Shown piece after piece: positions 1 through 5,891 of a DNA stretch of 9,310 bases. Origin of the DNA: Bog-159 sp049511415 (lineage in GTDB: Bacteria; Acidobacteriota; Terriglobia; Bryobacterales; Bryobacteraceae); assembly GCA_049511415.1 (NCBI GenBank), contig JBEKYC010000123.1, positions 1 to 9,310 on the forward strand. The letters run 5' to 3'. Numbering within the stretch: the first letter of the stretch is position 1; every line of letters begins with the position of its first letter. The notes beneath the pieces are model-generated. The model saw nothing but the letters and a program-made list of their open reading frames with translations, made no database searches and was not told where the DNA came from. Position numbers and translations under genes: made by a program.

Positions 1-127
1 CCTGCGCGCTGGCAAGCCGGTGGGCAAAGCTATCGCAGCCGTATCCGAAGCCAGCCTGGCGCGCGTCGAAACCTGGTTCGCCGCCTGGGCTGAAATGGGC
101 TGGTTGTGCAAATTATGCAAAAGCTGA
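1..127 (+). CDS. C-terminal end of a DUF2063-like protein (partial, 5' end outside window)
   Basis: An open frame enters the window in phase 2 and runs for 41 codons to TGA at 125-127. The visible tail has a short basic/glycine turn (RAGKPVGKA), an alanine-rich helix, and a WFAAWAEMGWL segment. The pattern 'small loop, helix, WF..W...G' resembles the C-terminal end of DUF2063 proteins (putative DNA-binding-domain family, partners of DUF692/MNIO enzymes in bufferin-type metal-handling RiPP operons). The overlap with a DoxX-family gene directly downstream supports this, because DoxX proteins commonly close such operons. The last six codons already overlap the DoxX start, which suggests translational coupling. 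The catalytic or binding part of the protein lies outside the window, so the family call rests on about 35 residues plus context and could be wrong. Confidence 0.5.
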   Translation, partial: LRAGKPVGKAIAAVSEASLARVETWFAAWAEMGWLCKLCKS

Positions 128-555
128 TCGCCGCCGCCAATAGCCTGCAATCGCCATTTCTTCTGCTCGTGCGCCTCTACTGGGGTTTCCAGATGATGCA
201 AACCGGCTGGGGCAAACTCCATAGCCTGGCGAAAGTCACCGGCTTCTTCACCAGCCTCGGCATACCCTTGCCGGGCATAAATGCGCCCTTCATAGCGGCC
301 CTCGAATTCGTCGGCGGCATCCTCATCATCATGGGACTGGGCTCCCGCATCATCTCCCTGCTCCTCGTCGGCGACATGATCGTCGCGTTTATATTGGCCG
401 ACCGCGAAGCGCTCTTCTCCGTCTTCTCCGATCCCGACAAATTCTACGCCGCCTCGCCCTACCCCTTCCTGCTGGCCTTCCTCATCATCCTGATCTTCGG
501 TCCCGGCAAACTGGCCCTCGATGAACTGATCGCCCGCCGCCGCGTTTCGCGCTAA
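106..555 (+). CDS. DoxX-family membrane protein
   Basis: A 149-residue protein with four hydrophobic segments at about residues 17-33, 60-78, 82-99 and 118-133, which is the DoxX/DoxD-like topology and length. The conserved early motif is present: an arginine in the first helix (R23, LVRLYWG) followed by GWGKL at 35-38, and a glycine-rich second helix start (EFVGGILIIMGL). DoxX proteins are inner-membrane proteins; relatives serve as quinone-linked subunits of sulfur or redox systems, and many sit at the end of DUF692/DUF2063 operons with no assigned reaction. Start choice: GTG at 106 or ATG at 115 (residue 4); neither has a clear ribosome-binding site, and both overlap the preceding gene (22 or 13 bp), so translation is probably coupled to it. 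The tail is basic (ARRRVSR), fitting a cytoplasmic C-terminus. Family call is firm; role is not. Confidence 0.85.
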   Translation: MQIMQKLIAAANSLQSPFLLLVRLYWGFQMMQTGWGKLHSLAKVTGFFTSLGIPLPGINAPFIAALEFVGGILIIMGLGSRIISLLLVGDMIVAFILADREALFSVFSDPDKFYAASPYPFLLAFLIILIFGPGKLALDELIARRRVSR

Positions 556-564
556 GCTCCATAA

Positions 565-913
565 ATGCGACTCGCTCCAATCATGCTGTTGACGGCGGCG
601 CTCGGCTGCGCCCAGCAATCGCCCAAGCCGGGAACCAACGCGCTAGGATGCGATCTTCGTTGACGCACAAGGCATCGCTACCAAAGCTGAAGTTATGCAA
701 CACGTCACCGCTTTCCGGCTGCGCGACTACACCATCACCGGCGTGCGATTCCTGCCCCTATCGCCGGATTCCGGCCTGATCGCCTACGACATCGTCGAGA
801 GCGGAACCAGCCACGGCCGGGACTTCACCGCCCGCGTCCACATCTCCTCGCTATGGCGGAAACGCGATGGCAAATGGATGTGCGCCTTCAGCCAGGAGAC
901 CGCCGCCAGGTAG
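565..913 (+). pseudogene. Broken DUF4440/SnoaL-like lipoprotein gene
   Basis: Two pieces of one gene lie in different frames. Piece one starts at ATG 565 and encodes a good lipoprotein signal (hydrophobic MLLTAALGC with a lipobox cysteine, then QQSPKPG), but this frame hits TGA at 661-663. Piece two is open from just after TAG 644-646 to the stop at 911-913 and reads DAIFVDAQGIATKAEVM, then a beta-rich stretch ending in SSLWRKRDGKWMCAFSQE. That is the second half of a DUF4440 (NTF2-like fold) domain: the 'FVD..G...TKAE' turn and the 'W.KRDGKW' strand are typical. The first helix of the domain (about 25 residues between signal and FVD) is missing, so a deletion with a frame change is the simplest reading. 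An ATG at 695 could start a 72-residue fragment lacking the fold's N-terminal half. A sequencing or assembly error cannot be excluded. Confidence 0.55.
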
Positions 914-925
914 CGCCGCGCGGCA

Positions 926-3325
926 CTATTCTCTGATCGCCGCCAGCGGGTCGATCCGCGCCGCCCGCCGCGCCGGCGCCAATGCCGCCACCGCCGCCAC
1001 CATCACCAGCGCCAGAATAGCTCCCGCCAGCGCGGCCAGATCCATCGGGCTTACCCCGAACAGCAGCGACTGCAGCACCCGCCCCGCCAGCCAGGTCAGC
1101 CCCAGCCCAATCCCCGCGCCGACACCCACCAGCCGCCCCACGCTGGCCATCAATTGCCCTACGATCTGCCCCGGCCGCGCCCCCAGCGTCATCCGCACGC
1201 CGATCTCCCGCGTCCGCGCCGTCACCACCAGCGCCACCAGCCCGTACAGCCCCACCGCCGCCAGCAGCATCGCCGCCACCGCGAACACCGTCACCACGCG
1301 GCCCTTCAGCTTCGGCTCGTCCAAGGCTTCATCCAATACTTCGGATACCGTCTTCACGCCGAACACCGCGCGTGACGCATCCACCCGGTGTACCAACGGC
1401 CGGATCGCCTGCTCCATAGCCAACGGGTTGCCCGCCGTTCGCACCACATAGTCCGGATCGGGCCAGCCGCCCGGCGAAATACACACGTAGAAAAACGGCG
1501 CCGGCGCCACGTTCGGCGCATCTTCGCGCAAATCGCCCGCGATACCCACGATCTCCGTCGGCTTGGCGTCGGGCGCCACACCCACGCCCAGCATGCGCAG
1601 ATGCTGCCCCACCAGGTTGCGGCTTTGTCCGAACATCTCCGCGAATCGCCGGTTCACCAGCGCCTTCGGCGGCGCATCCCAAGTCTTGAGCGTCTGCAGC
1701 TCCGGACAATCCGCGCCCGCCAGAATCGGCGCCCCCAGCGCCCCCAGATAACCTTTCGTGATGCTGCGTTCGCCCACGGTAATCTTTCCTGCATCGCGCG
1801 TCGTCGCCGTCTCCACCAATTCCACCTGGTAGCGCAGCGTGGCGCCGCTCGCCGGCAGAAAGTTGGCGAATCCCGCCGCCTCCACGCCCGGAGTCCGCCG
1901 CAGTTCATCCAGCAGCGCAATCTGCTTCTGCCCGATCCGCTCGCGATTCTCGTCCCAGGCCGCGCCCATGTGGAACGTCATCGCATGCCCCGTCTCGAAA
2001 CCCAGATCCACGTGCGCCATGTTGTAATAACTGCGCAGCATCAAGCCCGCGCTGGCCAGCAGTACCACCGTCAGCGCCACCTGGCCCGCCACCAGGGCCC
2101 GCTGCCACGCGTGCGTAGCGCCCGTCCCGCCGCGGCCTACTTGTGCCAGGATCGCCGCCAGGTTGGCGCGTGTGGCCGCCACCGCCGGCAGCAATCCGCA
2201 AAGCACCGCCGCGCCCGTCCCCGCCAGCGCCGCGAACACCAGTGCCTCCCATCCCATCGCCAATCCTCCGGGCGCCGGTAGCATCGCGAACACCTTCCCC
2301 AAGGACTGCACCAGCCACACCGCCAGACCGCACCCGGCCGCCGCCCCCATCGCCGCCAGCAGCACGATCTCGCGCATCACCGCCGCCAATATCTGCCCGC
2401 GCGTCGCCCCGATCGAGCTGCGTATAGCCATCTCCCGCTCCCGCTGCTGCAACTGTGTCAGCATCAGCCCCGCAATATTCGCTACCGCGATGAGCAGCAG
2501 CAACAGCACCGCGCCGAACACAAATAGCAGCGTCTTGCGATATCCGCCGACCCGCGCCTCCTTCAGATCCCGCACCACCGCCGACCATCCTTTATCGCTC
2601 GCTGGAAACTGCTCGCCCAAACGCTGCTGGACCCGCGCCAGATCCGCCCGCGCCTGCTCGATCGTCACGCCCTGCTTCATCCGCCCGATCCCCGAATAAA
2701 AGCGCGCTTCCCGGATGCGCATCAGGTACGGCCCGATCTGCGCCGGCAGCCACACATCAATCGTCGGGCTGGTGAATGCCGCAGGCATGACGCCCACGAT
2801 CGTAAAGCCCGTGCCGCCGATCATCAGCCGTTTGCCGGCCGCATCCGCCGCTTGATGATAACGCCGCGTCCAAAGCCCATAACCGATCACCGCGGAATTC
2901 GGACCGCCTTCGCGATCTTCTTCGGGTGTGAACGTGCGGCCCAGCACCGGCTTGCTTCCGAACACTCGGAAATAGCCCGGCGACACCCGCCGCCCCTCCA
3001 GCCGCTCCGGATCGCTGCCGCTCAAATCCGTCACGTTCTCGCTGTAACTGGCCGCGATCCCGTCGAACGTGCGGTTCATCCGGTTCCAGTCTTCCAGGCG
3101 TCCCGGCGCGATCAGGCTGTCCCGCTCGCTCTTCGACGGGCTGGCCTCCATCACCGTGACCAGCCGCCCCGCATCCGGATACGGCTGCGGCTTCAACAGA
3201 ATCGCATCCACCACCGAAAACACCGCCGTATTGGCGCCGATCCCCACTCCCAGAATCGTCACCACGGCCGCGGCAAATCCCTTTCGCCGCGTAAGCGAAC
3301 GGAAAGCCGGCGTCCACTGTTTCAT
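926..3325 (-). CDS. ADOP-type duplicated orphan ABC permease (MacB/FtsX-like)
   Basis: A 799-residue membrane protein built of two similar halves. Half one: TM helix at about 17-40, MacB-type periplasmic domain to about 245, then an FtsX-type module with three helices (about 265-290, 313-340, 360-383). Half two repeats this: helix about 410-430, periplasmic domain to about 645, FtsX module about 678-795. The halves share the coupling motif: REMAIRSSIGATRGQI near 297-312 and REIGVRMTLGARPGQI in the second half. The end PLAAIRE is typical of the family. This is the ADOP family, expanded in Acidobacteria and usually found without its own ATPase; none is present here. Transported substrate unknown; relatives of MacB act in export or mechanotransmission across the envelope. 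It starts 29 bp after a DUF1801 gene, so the two probably share a transcript. No strong Shine-Dalgarno precedes the ATG. Unlike many ADOPs it lacks a cytosolic N-terminal extension, and no PadR-type regulator is adjacent. Confidence 0.92.
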   Translation of the reverse strand: MKQWTPAFRSLTRRKGFAAAVVTILGVGIGANTAVFSVVDAILLKPQPYPDAGRLVTVMEASPSKSERDSLIAPGRLEDWNRMNRTFDGIAASYSENVTDLSGSDPERLEGRRVSPGYFRVFGSKPVLGRTFTPEEDREGGPNSAVIGYGLWTRRYHQAADAAGKRLMIGGTGFTIVGVMPAAFTSPTIDVWLPAQIGPYLMRIREARFYSGIGRMKQGVTIEQARADLARVQQRLGEQFPASDKGWSAVVRDLKEARVGGYRKTLLFVFGAVLLLLLIAVANIAGLMLTQLQQREREMAIRSSIGATRGQILAAVMREIVLLAAMGAAAGCGLAVWLVQSLGKVFAMLPAPGGLAMGWEALVFAALAGTGAAVLCGLLPAVAATRANLAAILAQVGRGGTGATHAWQRALVAGQVALTVVLLASAGLMLRSYYNMAHVDLGFETGHAMTFHMGAAWDENRERIGQKQIALLDELRRTPGVEAAGFANFLPASGATLRYQVELVETATTRDAGKITVGERSITKGYLGALGAPILAGADCPELQTLKTWDAPPKALVNRRFAEMFGQSRNLVGQHLRMLGVGVAPDAKPTEIVGIAGDLREDAPNVAPAPFFYVCISPGGWPDPDYVVRTAGNPLAMEQAIRPLVHRVDASRAVFGVKTVSEVLDEALDEPKLKGRVVTVFAVAAMLLAAVGLYGLVALVVTARTREIGVRMTLGARPGQIVGQLMASVGRLVGVGAGIGLGLTWLAGRVLQSLLFGVSPMDLAALAGAILALVMVAAVAALAPARRAARIDPLAAIRE

Positions 3326-3354
3326 GTGGATGAGACGCGCCAGGCAACCCGTGG

Positions 3355-3738
3355 TTAGCCGCCGGGCGCCAGCTCGATTGCCGACCGCAGATAGCGCCGC
3401 AGCGACGGACGATCCAGGTCCTGCTCGTTGCGAATCGTGATGTGCCGGATCATCTTCCCCGTCCCCGCCAGGATTCCCTCCGGATCGGGAAGCAGCGCGC
3501 CGCGATTGAAGCCCAGGTTCACATGGCTGCTATAAGTAACGATATGGCAAAATCCGTCCTTCAGCGGTTTGCCGGTGAACGAAAACGCAATCGAGACCGC
3601 GTAACCCTTGGCGAAGGATTCCACAGCCGCCGGAGCCTCCTCCAGCACCACCTCGCGCAGCGCCATTGCCAGGCTTGAGACGTGTGCATCGTAGGGGGCT
3701 AGATAGCTGAGCAAAATGCGGTCTGGTGGCCGTGCCAT
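3355..3738 (-). CDS. DUF1801 (YdhG-like) domain protein
   Basis: A 127-residue cytoplasmic protein that fills one DUF1801 domain. Family features visible: an N-terminal helix (VSSLAMALREVVLEEAP), a central beta-strand region with FTGKPLKDGFCHIVTY, the NLGFNRGALLPDPEGILAGTG segment (about 74-93), and the closing strand-helix IRHITIRNEQDLDRPSLRRYLRSA (about 97-120). DUF1801 proteins are small single-domain proteins of unknown biochemical function, some annotated as iron-chaperone-like; I assign no reaction. It is the first gene of a likely two-gene unit with the ADOP permease. The start codon (CAT at 3736-3738) has no ribosome-binding site, but a TTGACA-like -35 and a -10-like hexamer end six bases before it, so the mRNA may be leaderless. 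Family call is confident, function unknown. Confidence 0.85.
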   Translation of the reverse strand: MARPPDRILLSYLAPYDAHVSSLAMALREVVLEEAPAAVESFAKGYAVSIAFSFTGKPLKDGFCHIVTYSSHVNLGFNRGALLPDPEGILAGTGKMIRHITIRNEQDLDRPSLRRYLRSAIELAPGG

Positions 3739-3744
3739 CTTGGC

Positions 3745-3772
3745 AGTCTAACATTAGCGGCCGTACTGTCAA
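3745..3772 (-). promoter_or_regulatory. Candidate promoter of the DUF1801-ADOP unit, possibly leaderless
   Basis: On the minus strand, TTGACA (3772-3767, perfect -35) is followed after 16 bases by TAGACT (3750-3745, four of six matches to TATAAT). Six bases then separate the hexamer from the ATG at 3738, so transcription would begin at or next to the start codon. No Shine-Dalgarno sequence lies in that gap. Inferred from sequence only. Confidence 0.45.
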
Positions 3773-3870
3773 ACACCTCGTATTTGCGAGCCAGTGTTTC
3801 CCTTGATCCTTTGGGCATCTTCGTGCTCTTGTGCGGCCCGTATATATGCGCGCCCTGCGACTAATACACC

Positions 3871-3875
3871 AAGGA
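3871..3875 (+). promoter_or_regulatory. Ribosome-binding site of the secreted-protein gene
   Basis: AAGGA lies ten bases before the ATG at 3886 and supports that start. It is one of few clear Shine-Dalgarno sequences in this window, where several other starts lack one. Confidence 0.5.
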
Positions 3876-3885
3876 TGACCATTCG

Positions 3886-4491
3886 ATGTTACTACGACGT
3901 TTATCGACCGCATTCACAATGTTTACGCTGGCTCTGCTGCCTCTCGCGGCGCAGACTCCCGGCAACACGACTCTCACGATCGCACTTACAGGAACGCTCG
4001 GCCCAGTCCTGGAAGGTTCCGACCCTCTGGGCACCGCCGGACATACCGGCTCCTTAACCCTTATGGCCGGCGAGTCCATGACTCCCACGAAAGTGGCGGT
4101 CAATTCCGTGGAATACACGATTCCCGCCGGAGCCATAACCGATGTTATAGGACTGCGATCTTTCACCACCACCACACCGGGCAAGATGGCGGTTACATTG
4201 ACCAGCGCAGCTGACGTCTTGACCGTCATCTACAACAGTCGCGACAACACCGTAACTACCCTGATTGCCTATCTCGCGCCCGGTAGCTGGAGCACAGCCA
4301 TCATGCTGAACCCGGCGCCTTTCAGTCCGTCGCCCCAAAGCCTCCGCTCCGCCACCGTGGCGGGTGGACCGGGCACCCAGCTCAAATACAGAATGAACGG
4401 CGCCGTTACCGTGGTTGGCATGAAGGGTACCGCCTCCAGCAGCGCGCCGGCCGATCCCGTGCTCCCTGACGTAACACCGTCGGAACAATAG
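3886..4491 (+). CDS. Secreted protein of unknown function
   Basis: A 201-residue protein with a clear Sec signal peptide: MLLRR, a hydrophobic core (about 9-20) and a likely cleavage site after LPLAA (residue 22/23). The mature part is rich in Thr, Ser, Gly, Val and Pro and reads as alternating beta-strands (LTIALTGTLG, GSLTLMAGE, VEYTIPAGAI, KMAVTLTSAADVLTVIY), with a low-complexity, Ser/Ala/Pro-rich tail ending EQ. This suggests an extracytoplasmic beta-sandwich-like protein, but I recognise no family, no catalytic motif, no lipobox, no second membrane segment and no PEP-CTERM-type anchor. AAGGA at 3871-3875, ten bases before the ATG, is a reasonable ribosome-binding site and supports this start. 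It stands alone between a divergent and a downstream transcription unit. Similar beta-rich secreted orphans are common in Acidobacteria; that comparison is from memory. Confidence 0.75.
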   Translation: MLLRRLSTAFTMFTLALLPLAAQTPGNTTLTIALTGTLGPVLEGSDPLGTAGHTGSLTLMAGESMTPTKVAVNSVEYTIPAGAITDVIGLRSFTTTTPGKMAVTLTSAADVLTVIYNSRDNTVTTLIAYLAPGSWSTAIMLNPAPFSPSPQSLRSATVAGGPGTQLKYRMNGAVTVVGMKGTASSSAPADPVLPDVTPSEQ

Positions 4492-4497
4492 AGCGTT

Positions 4498-4534
4498 CCG
4501 CCGATTCGAGCGGCGGGGCGCCCCGTCCCGCCGC
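4498..4534 (+). terminator. Overlapping GC hairpins after the secreted-protein gene
   Basis: Seven bases after the TAG at 4489-4491, CCGCCG (4498-4503) can pair with CGGCGG (4511-4516), and alternatively GCGGCGGG (4510-4517) can pair with CCCGCCGC (4527-4534) around a 9-base loop. The two stems share bases and exclude each other. There is no T tract, so a classical intrinsic terminator is not shown; a stem-only or 3'-end stabilising role is possible. Confidence 0.4.
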
Positions 4535-4617
4535 CGGGAAATTCAGGTGTTCTGAGCCGAGCCGCGACCGTGAGGGAGCGTCCTGCCGCGCCTGCCACGC
4601 ACAAATTACACAACAGA

Positions 4618-4623
4618 TAGAAT
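4618..4623 (+). promoter_or_regulatory. Candidate -10 box before the small protein/dehydrogenase pair
   Basis: TAGAAT matches the consensus -10 at five of six positions and lies 11 bases before the GTG at 4635, in a locally AT-rich stretch (4601-4632) within GC-rich DNA. No convincing -35 was found at 16-18 bases. A transcript from here would have an untranslated leader of only about five bases. Confidence 0.35.
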
Positions 4624-4634
4624 AAATAAGAACC

Positions 4635-4871
4635 GTGCCCGAAACTACCGACGTTCTTATCCTCGATCTGCTGGAGTGGCTCTCGCGCCAGGATCGTTCC
4701 TATGAGGAAACTATGGACGCCTGGCGCACATCCTGCCCGAAGCTGCCGGTTTGGGAGGACGCCAACGATCGCGGGTTGGTCTGCATCGAGTATCGCAAGG
4801 GCCGATCCAGCGTTCGCCTGACCCCCGCCGGGTCTGAGCTTCTCCACAGCGCCAAGGACCGCCTGCCGTGA
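4635..4871 (+). CDS. Small winged-helix-like protein, coupled to a dehydrogenase
   Basis: A 78-residue protein. It begins with an acidic helix (ILDLLEWLSRQD), a second helix (SYEETMDAWRTSCPKLPVWEDANDRGLV) and ends with a beta-hairpin-like stretch (CIEYRKGRSSVRLTPAGSELLHSA). The order helix-helix-wing with 'V.LTPAG..LL' resembles the wing and last helix of MarR/PadR-like winged-helix folds, so DNA binding is possible but not shown. I do not recognise a named family; similar small open frames are familiar beside D-2-hydroxyacid dehydrogenase genes. GTG 4635 is the first start after an in-frame TAA at 4623-4625; no Shine-Dalgarno precedes it. Its TGA (4869-4871) overlaps the GTG start of the dehydrogenase (4868) in a GTGA junction, which implies translational coupling and a shared task, perhaps regulation of, or an accessory to, that enzyme. 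Confidence 0.7.
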   Translation: MPETTDVLILDLLEWLSRQDRSYEETMDAWRTSCPKLPVWEDANDRGLVCIEYRKGRSSVRLTPAGSELLHSAKDRLP

Positions 4872-5845
4872 AGGTCTCCATCCTGGATGACTACTTCGAT
4901 ACCCTGCGCACGCTCTCCTGTTTTCGCAAACTCCACGGACACGAAGTAGAAATATGGAATGACCACGTCGACGATGTCGGCGTGCTCGCAAACCGGCTGC
5001 GCGAAACCGAAGCCCTGGTTCTCATCCGTGAGCGCACCAAAATCTCCGCCGCCTTGCTGGAACGCCTCCCCAAGCTGCGGCTCATCAGCCAGCGCAGCGT
5101 CTATCCCCACATCGATATCGACGCCTGTACCCGCCTCGGGATTATCGTGTCTTCCAACATGCACGCCGGGACCCCCTCCTACGCCACCGCCGAACTTACC
5201 TGGGCGCTCATACTCGCCGCCATGCGCCAGATCCCGCAACAAGTCGCGGCCCTCAAAAACGGTATCTGGCAAACAGGAGTAGGCCGCAGCCTGCGCGGCG
5301 CGACTCTCGGAATCTACGGCTATGGCCGCATCGGAGCGACAGTTGCCGCATACGGAAAAGTGTTCGCCATGCGCGTGCTGGTGTGGGCCCGGGAAGCCGC
5401 CCGCGATCGCGCCCGCGCCGAGGGTTACGCGGCCGCCGCATCCAAAGAAGCATTTTTCGCGGACTGCGACGTGCTTTCCCTGCACATGCGCCTGGTGGAC
5501 GCCACCCGCGGTATCGTCACCGCCTCCGATCTGGCCCGCATGAAACCCACGGCTTTGTTGGTCAACACCAGCCGCGCCGGCCTGATCGCACCAGGCGCCC
5601 TCGCCCGCGCTCTCGCCCAAGGCCGTCCCGGCATGGCCGCCGTCGACGTATTCGAACAGGAGCCGGTCGCAGACATCCACTACCCACTCCTAACCATGGA
5701 CAACGCTGTCTGCACGCCCCACATAGGCTACGTCACCCGCGAAGAATACGAACTCCAATTCTCCGATATCTTCGACCAGATCGCCGCCTTCTCCGCCGGC
5801 ACTCCCATCCACGTCGTCAATCCAGCCGCGCATAATCGAGCCTGA
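4868..5845 (+). CDS. D-2-hydroxyacid dehydrogenase family NAD(P)-dependent oxidoreductase
   Basis: A 325-residue cytoplasmic enzyme of the D-isomer-specific 2-hydroxyacid dehydrogenase family, which interconverts a 2-keto acid and a D-2-hydroxy acid. Split substrate-binding domain about 1-100 and 290-325; Rossmann nucleotide domain about 101-288. Nucleotide loop GYGRIG at 151-156. The catalytic triad is intact: Arg236 in NTSRAG, Glu265 in DVFEQEP, His285 in CTPHIG. The segment ATAELTWALILAAMR (106-120) is typical of a proteobacterial/acidobacterial subgroup of uncharacterised enzymes. At the end of the second Rossmann strand, where NAD-dependent members carry Asp, the sequence is Trp-Ala-Arg (173-175), which may mean NADP preference (inference). 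The GTG start overlaps the stop of the upstream small protein by four bases. Actual substrate is unknown; phosphoglycerate dehydrogenase (SerA) is unlikely because there is no ACT domain. Confidence 0.92.
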   Translation: MKVSILDDYFDTLRTLSCFRKLHGHEVEIWNDHVDDVGVLANRLRETEALVLIRERTKISAALLERLPKLRLISQRSVYPHIDIDACTRLGIIVSSNMHAGTPSYATAELTWALILAAMRQIPQQVAALKNGIWQTGVGRSLRGATLGIYGYGRIGATVAAYGKVFAMRVLVWAREAARDRARAEGYAAAASKEAFFADCDVLSLHMRLVDATRGIVTASDLARMKPTALLVNTSRAGLIAPGALARALAQGRPGMAAVDVFEQEPVADIHYPLLTMDNAVCTPHIGYVTREEYELQFSDIFDQIAAFSAGTPIHVVNPAAHNRA

Positions 5846-5872
5846 CGGAACTTTCTGCCATTATTCTCGTAT

Positions 5873-5887
5873 TCCCTGACCAAGGGA
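5873..5887 (+). promoter_or_regulatory. Ribosome-binding site inside a small hairpin
   Basis: AAGGGA at 5882-5887 lies four bases before the GTG at 5892 and decides that start. Its last five bases (AGGGA, 5883-5887) can pair with TCCCT at 5873-5877 around a five-base loop, which could hide the site. The stem is short and its effect is unproven. Confidence 0.35.
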
Positions 5888-5891
5888 CTCG

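Larger units (their letters stand above)
3739..3885. other. Divergent intergenic region
   Basis: 147 bases between the divergent starts of the DUF1801 gene and the secreted-protein gene. It contains the minus-strand candidate promoter (separate entry) and, for the plus strand, an AT-rich patch TATATAT at 3841-3847 and TAATAC at 3862-3867, neither with a well-spaced -35. No further structure was recognised. Confidence 0.5.

Noticed and set aside
915..924. Perfect 10-bp palindrome GCCGCGCGGC between the convergent DUF4440 remnant and the ADOP gene
   Set aside because: It has no loop, so it cannot form a stable hairpin as a terminator, and such GC palindromes are expected by chance in this composition.
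1388..2281. Long open frame (297 codons) on the plus strand opposite the ADOP permease gene
   Set aside because: It is Arg/His/Pro-rich, matches no family and arises from the GC-rich codon pattern of the well-supported gene on the minus strand.
2297..2588. Gly-rich minus-strand frame inside the permease gene as a repeat protein
   Set aside because: It is the +1 shadow of Ala/Leu-rich codons of the permease, not an independent gene.
3811..3867. Plus-strand promoter for the secreted-protein gene from TTGGGC, TATATA and TAATAC
   Set aside because: The AT-rich hexamers have no -35 partner at 16-18 bases, so no promoter can be defined.
4700..5680. 326-codon open frame on the minus strand opposite the D-2-hydroxyacid dehydrogenase
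   Set aside because: Glycine/alanine-rich translation with no recognisable domain; the plus-strand enzyme has an intact catalytic triad.
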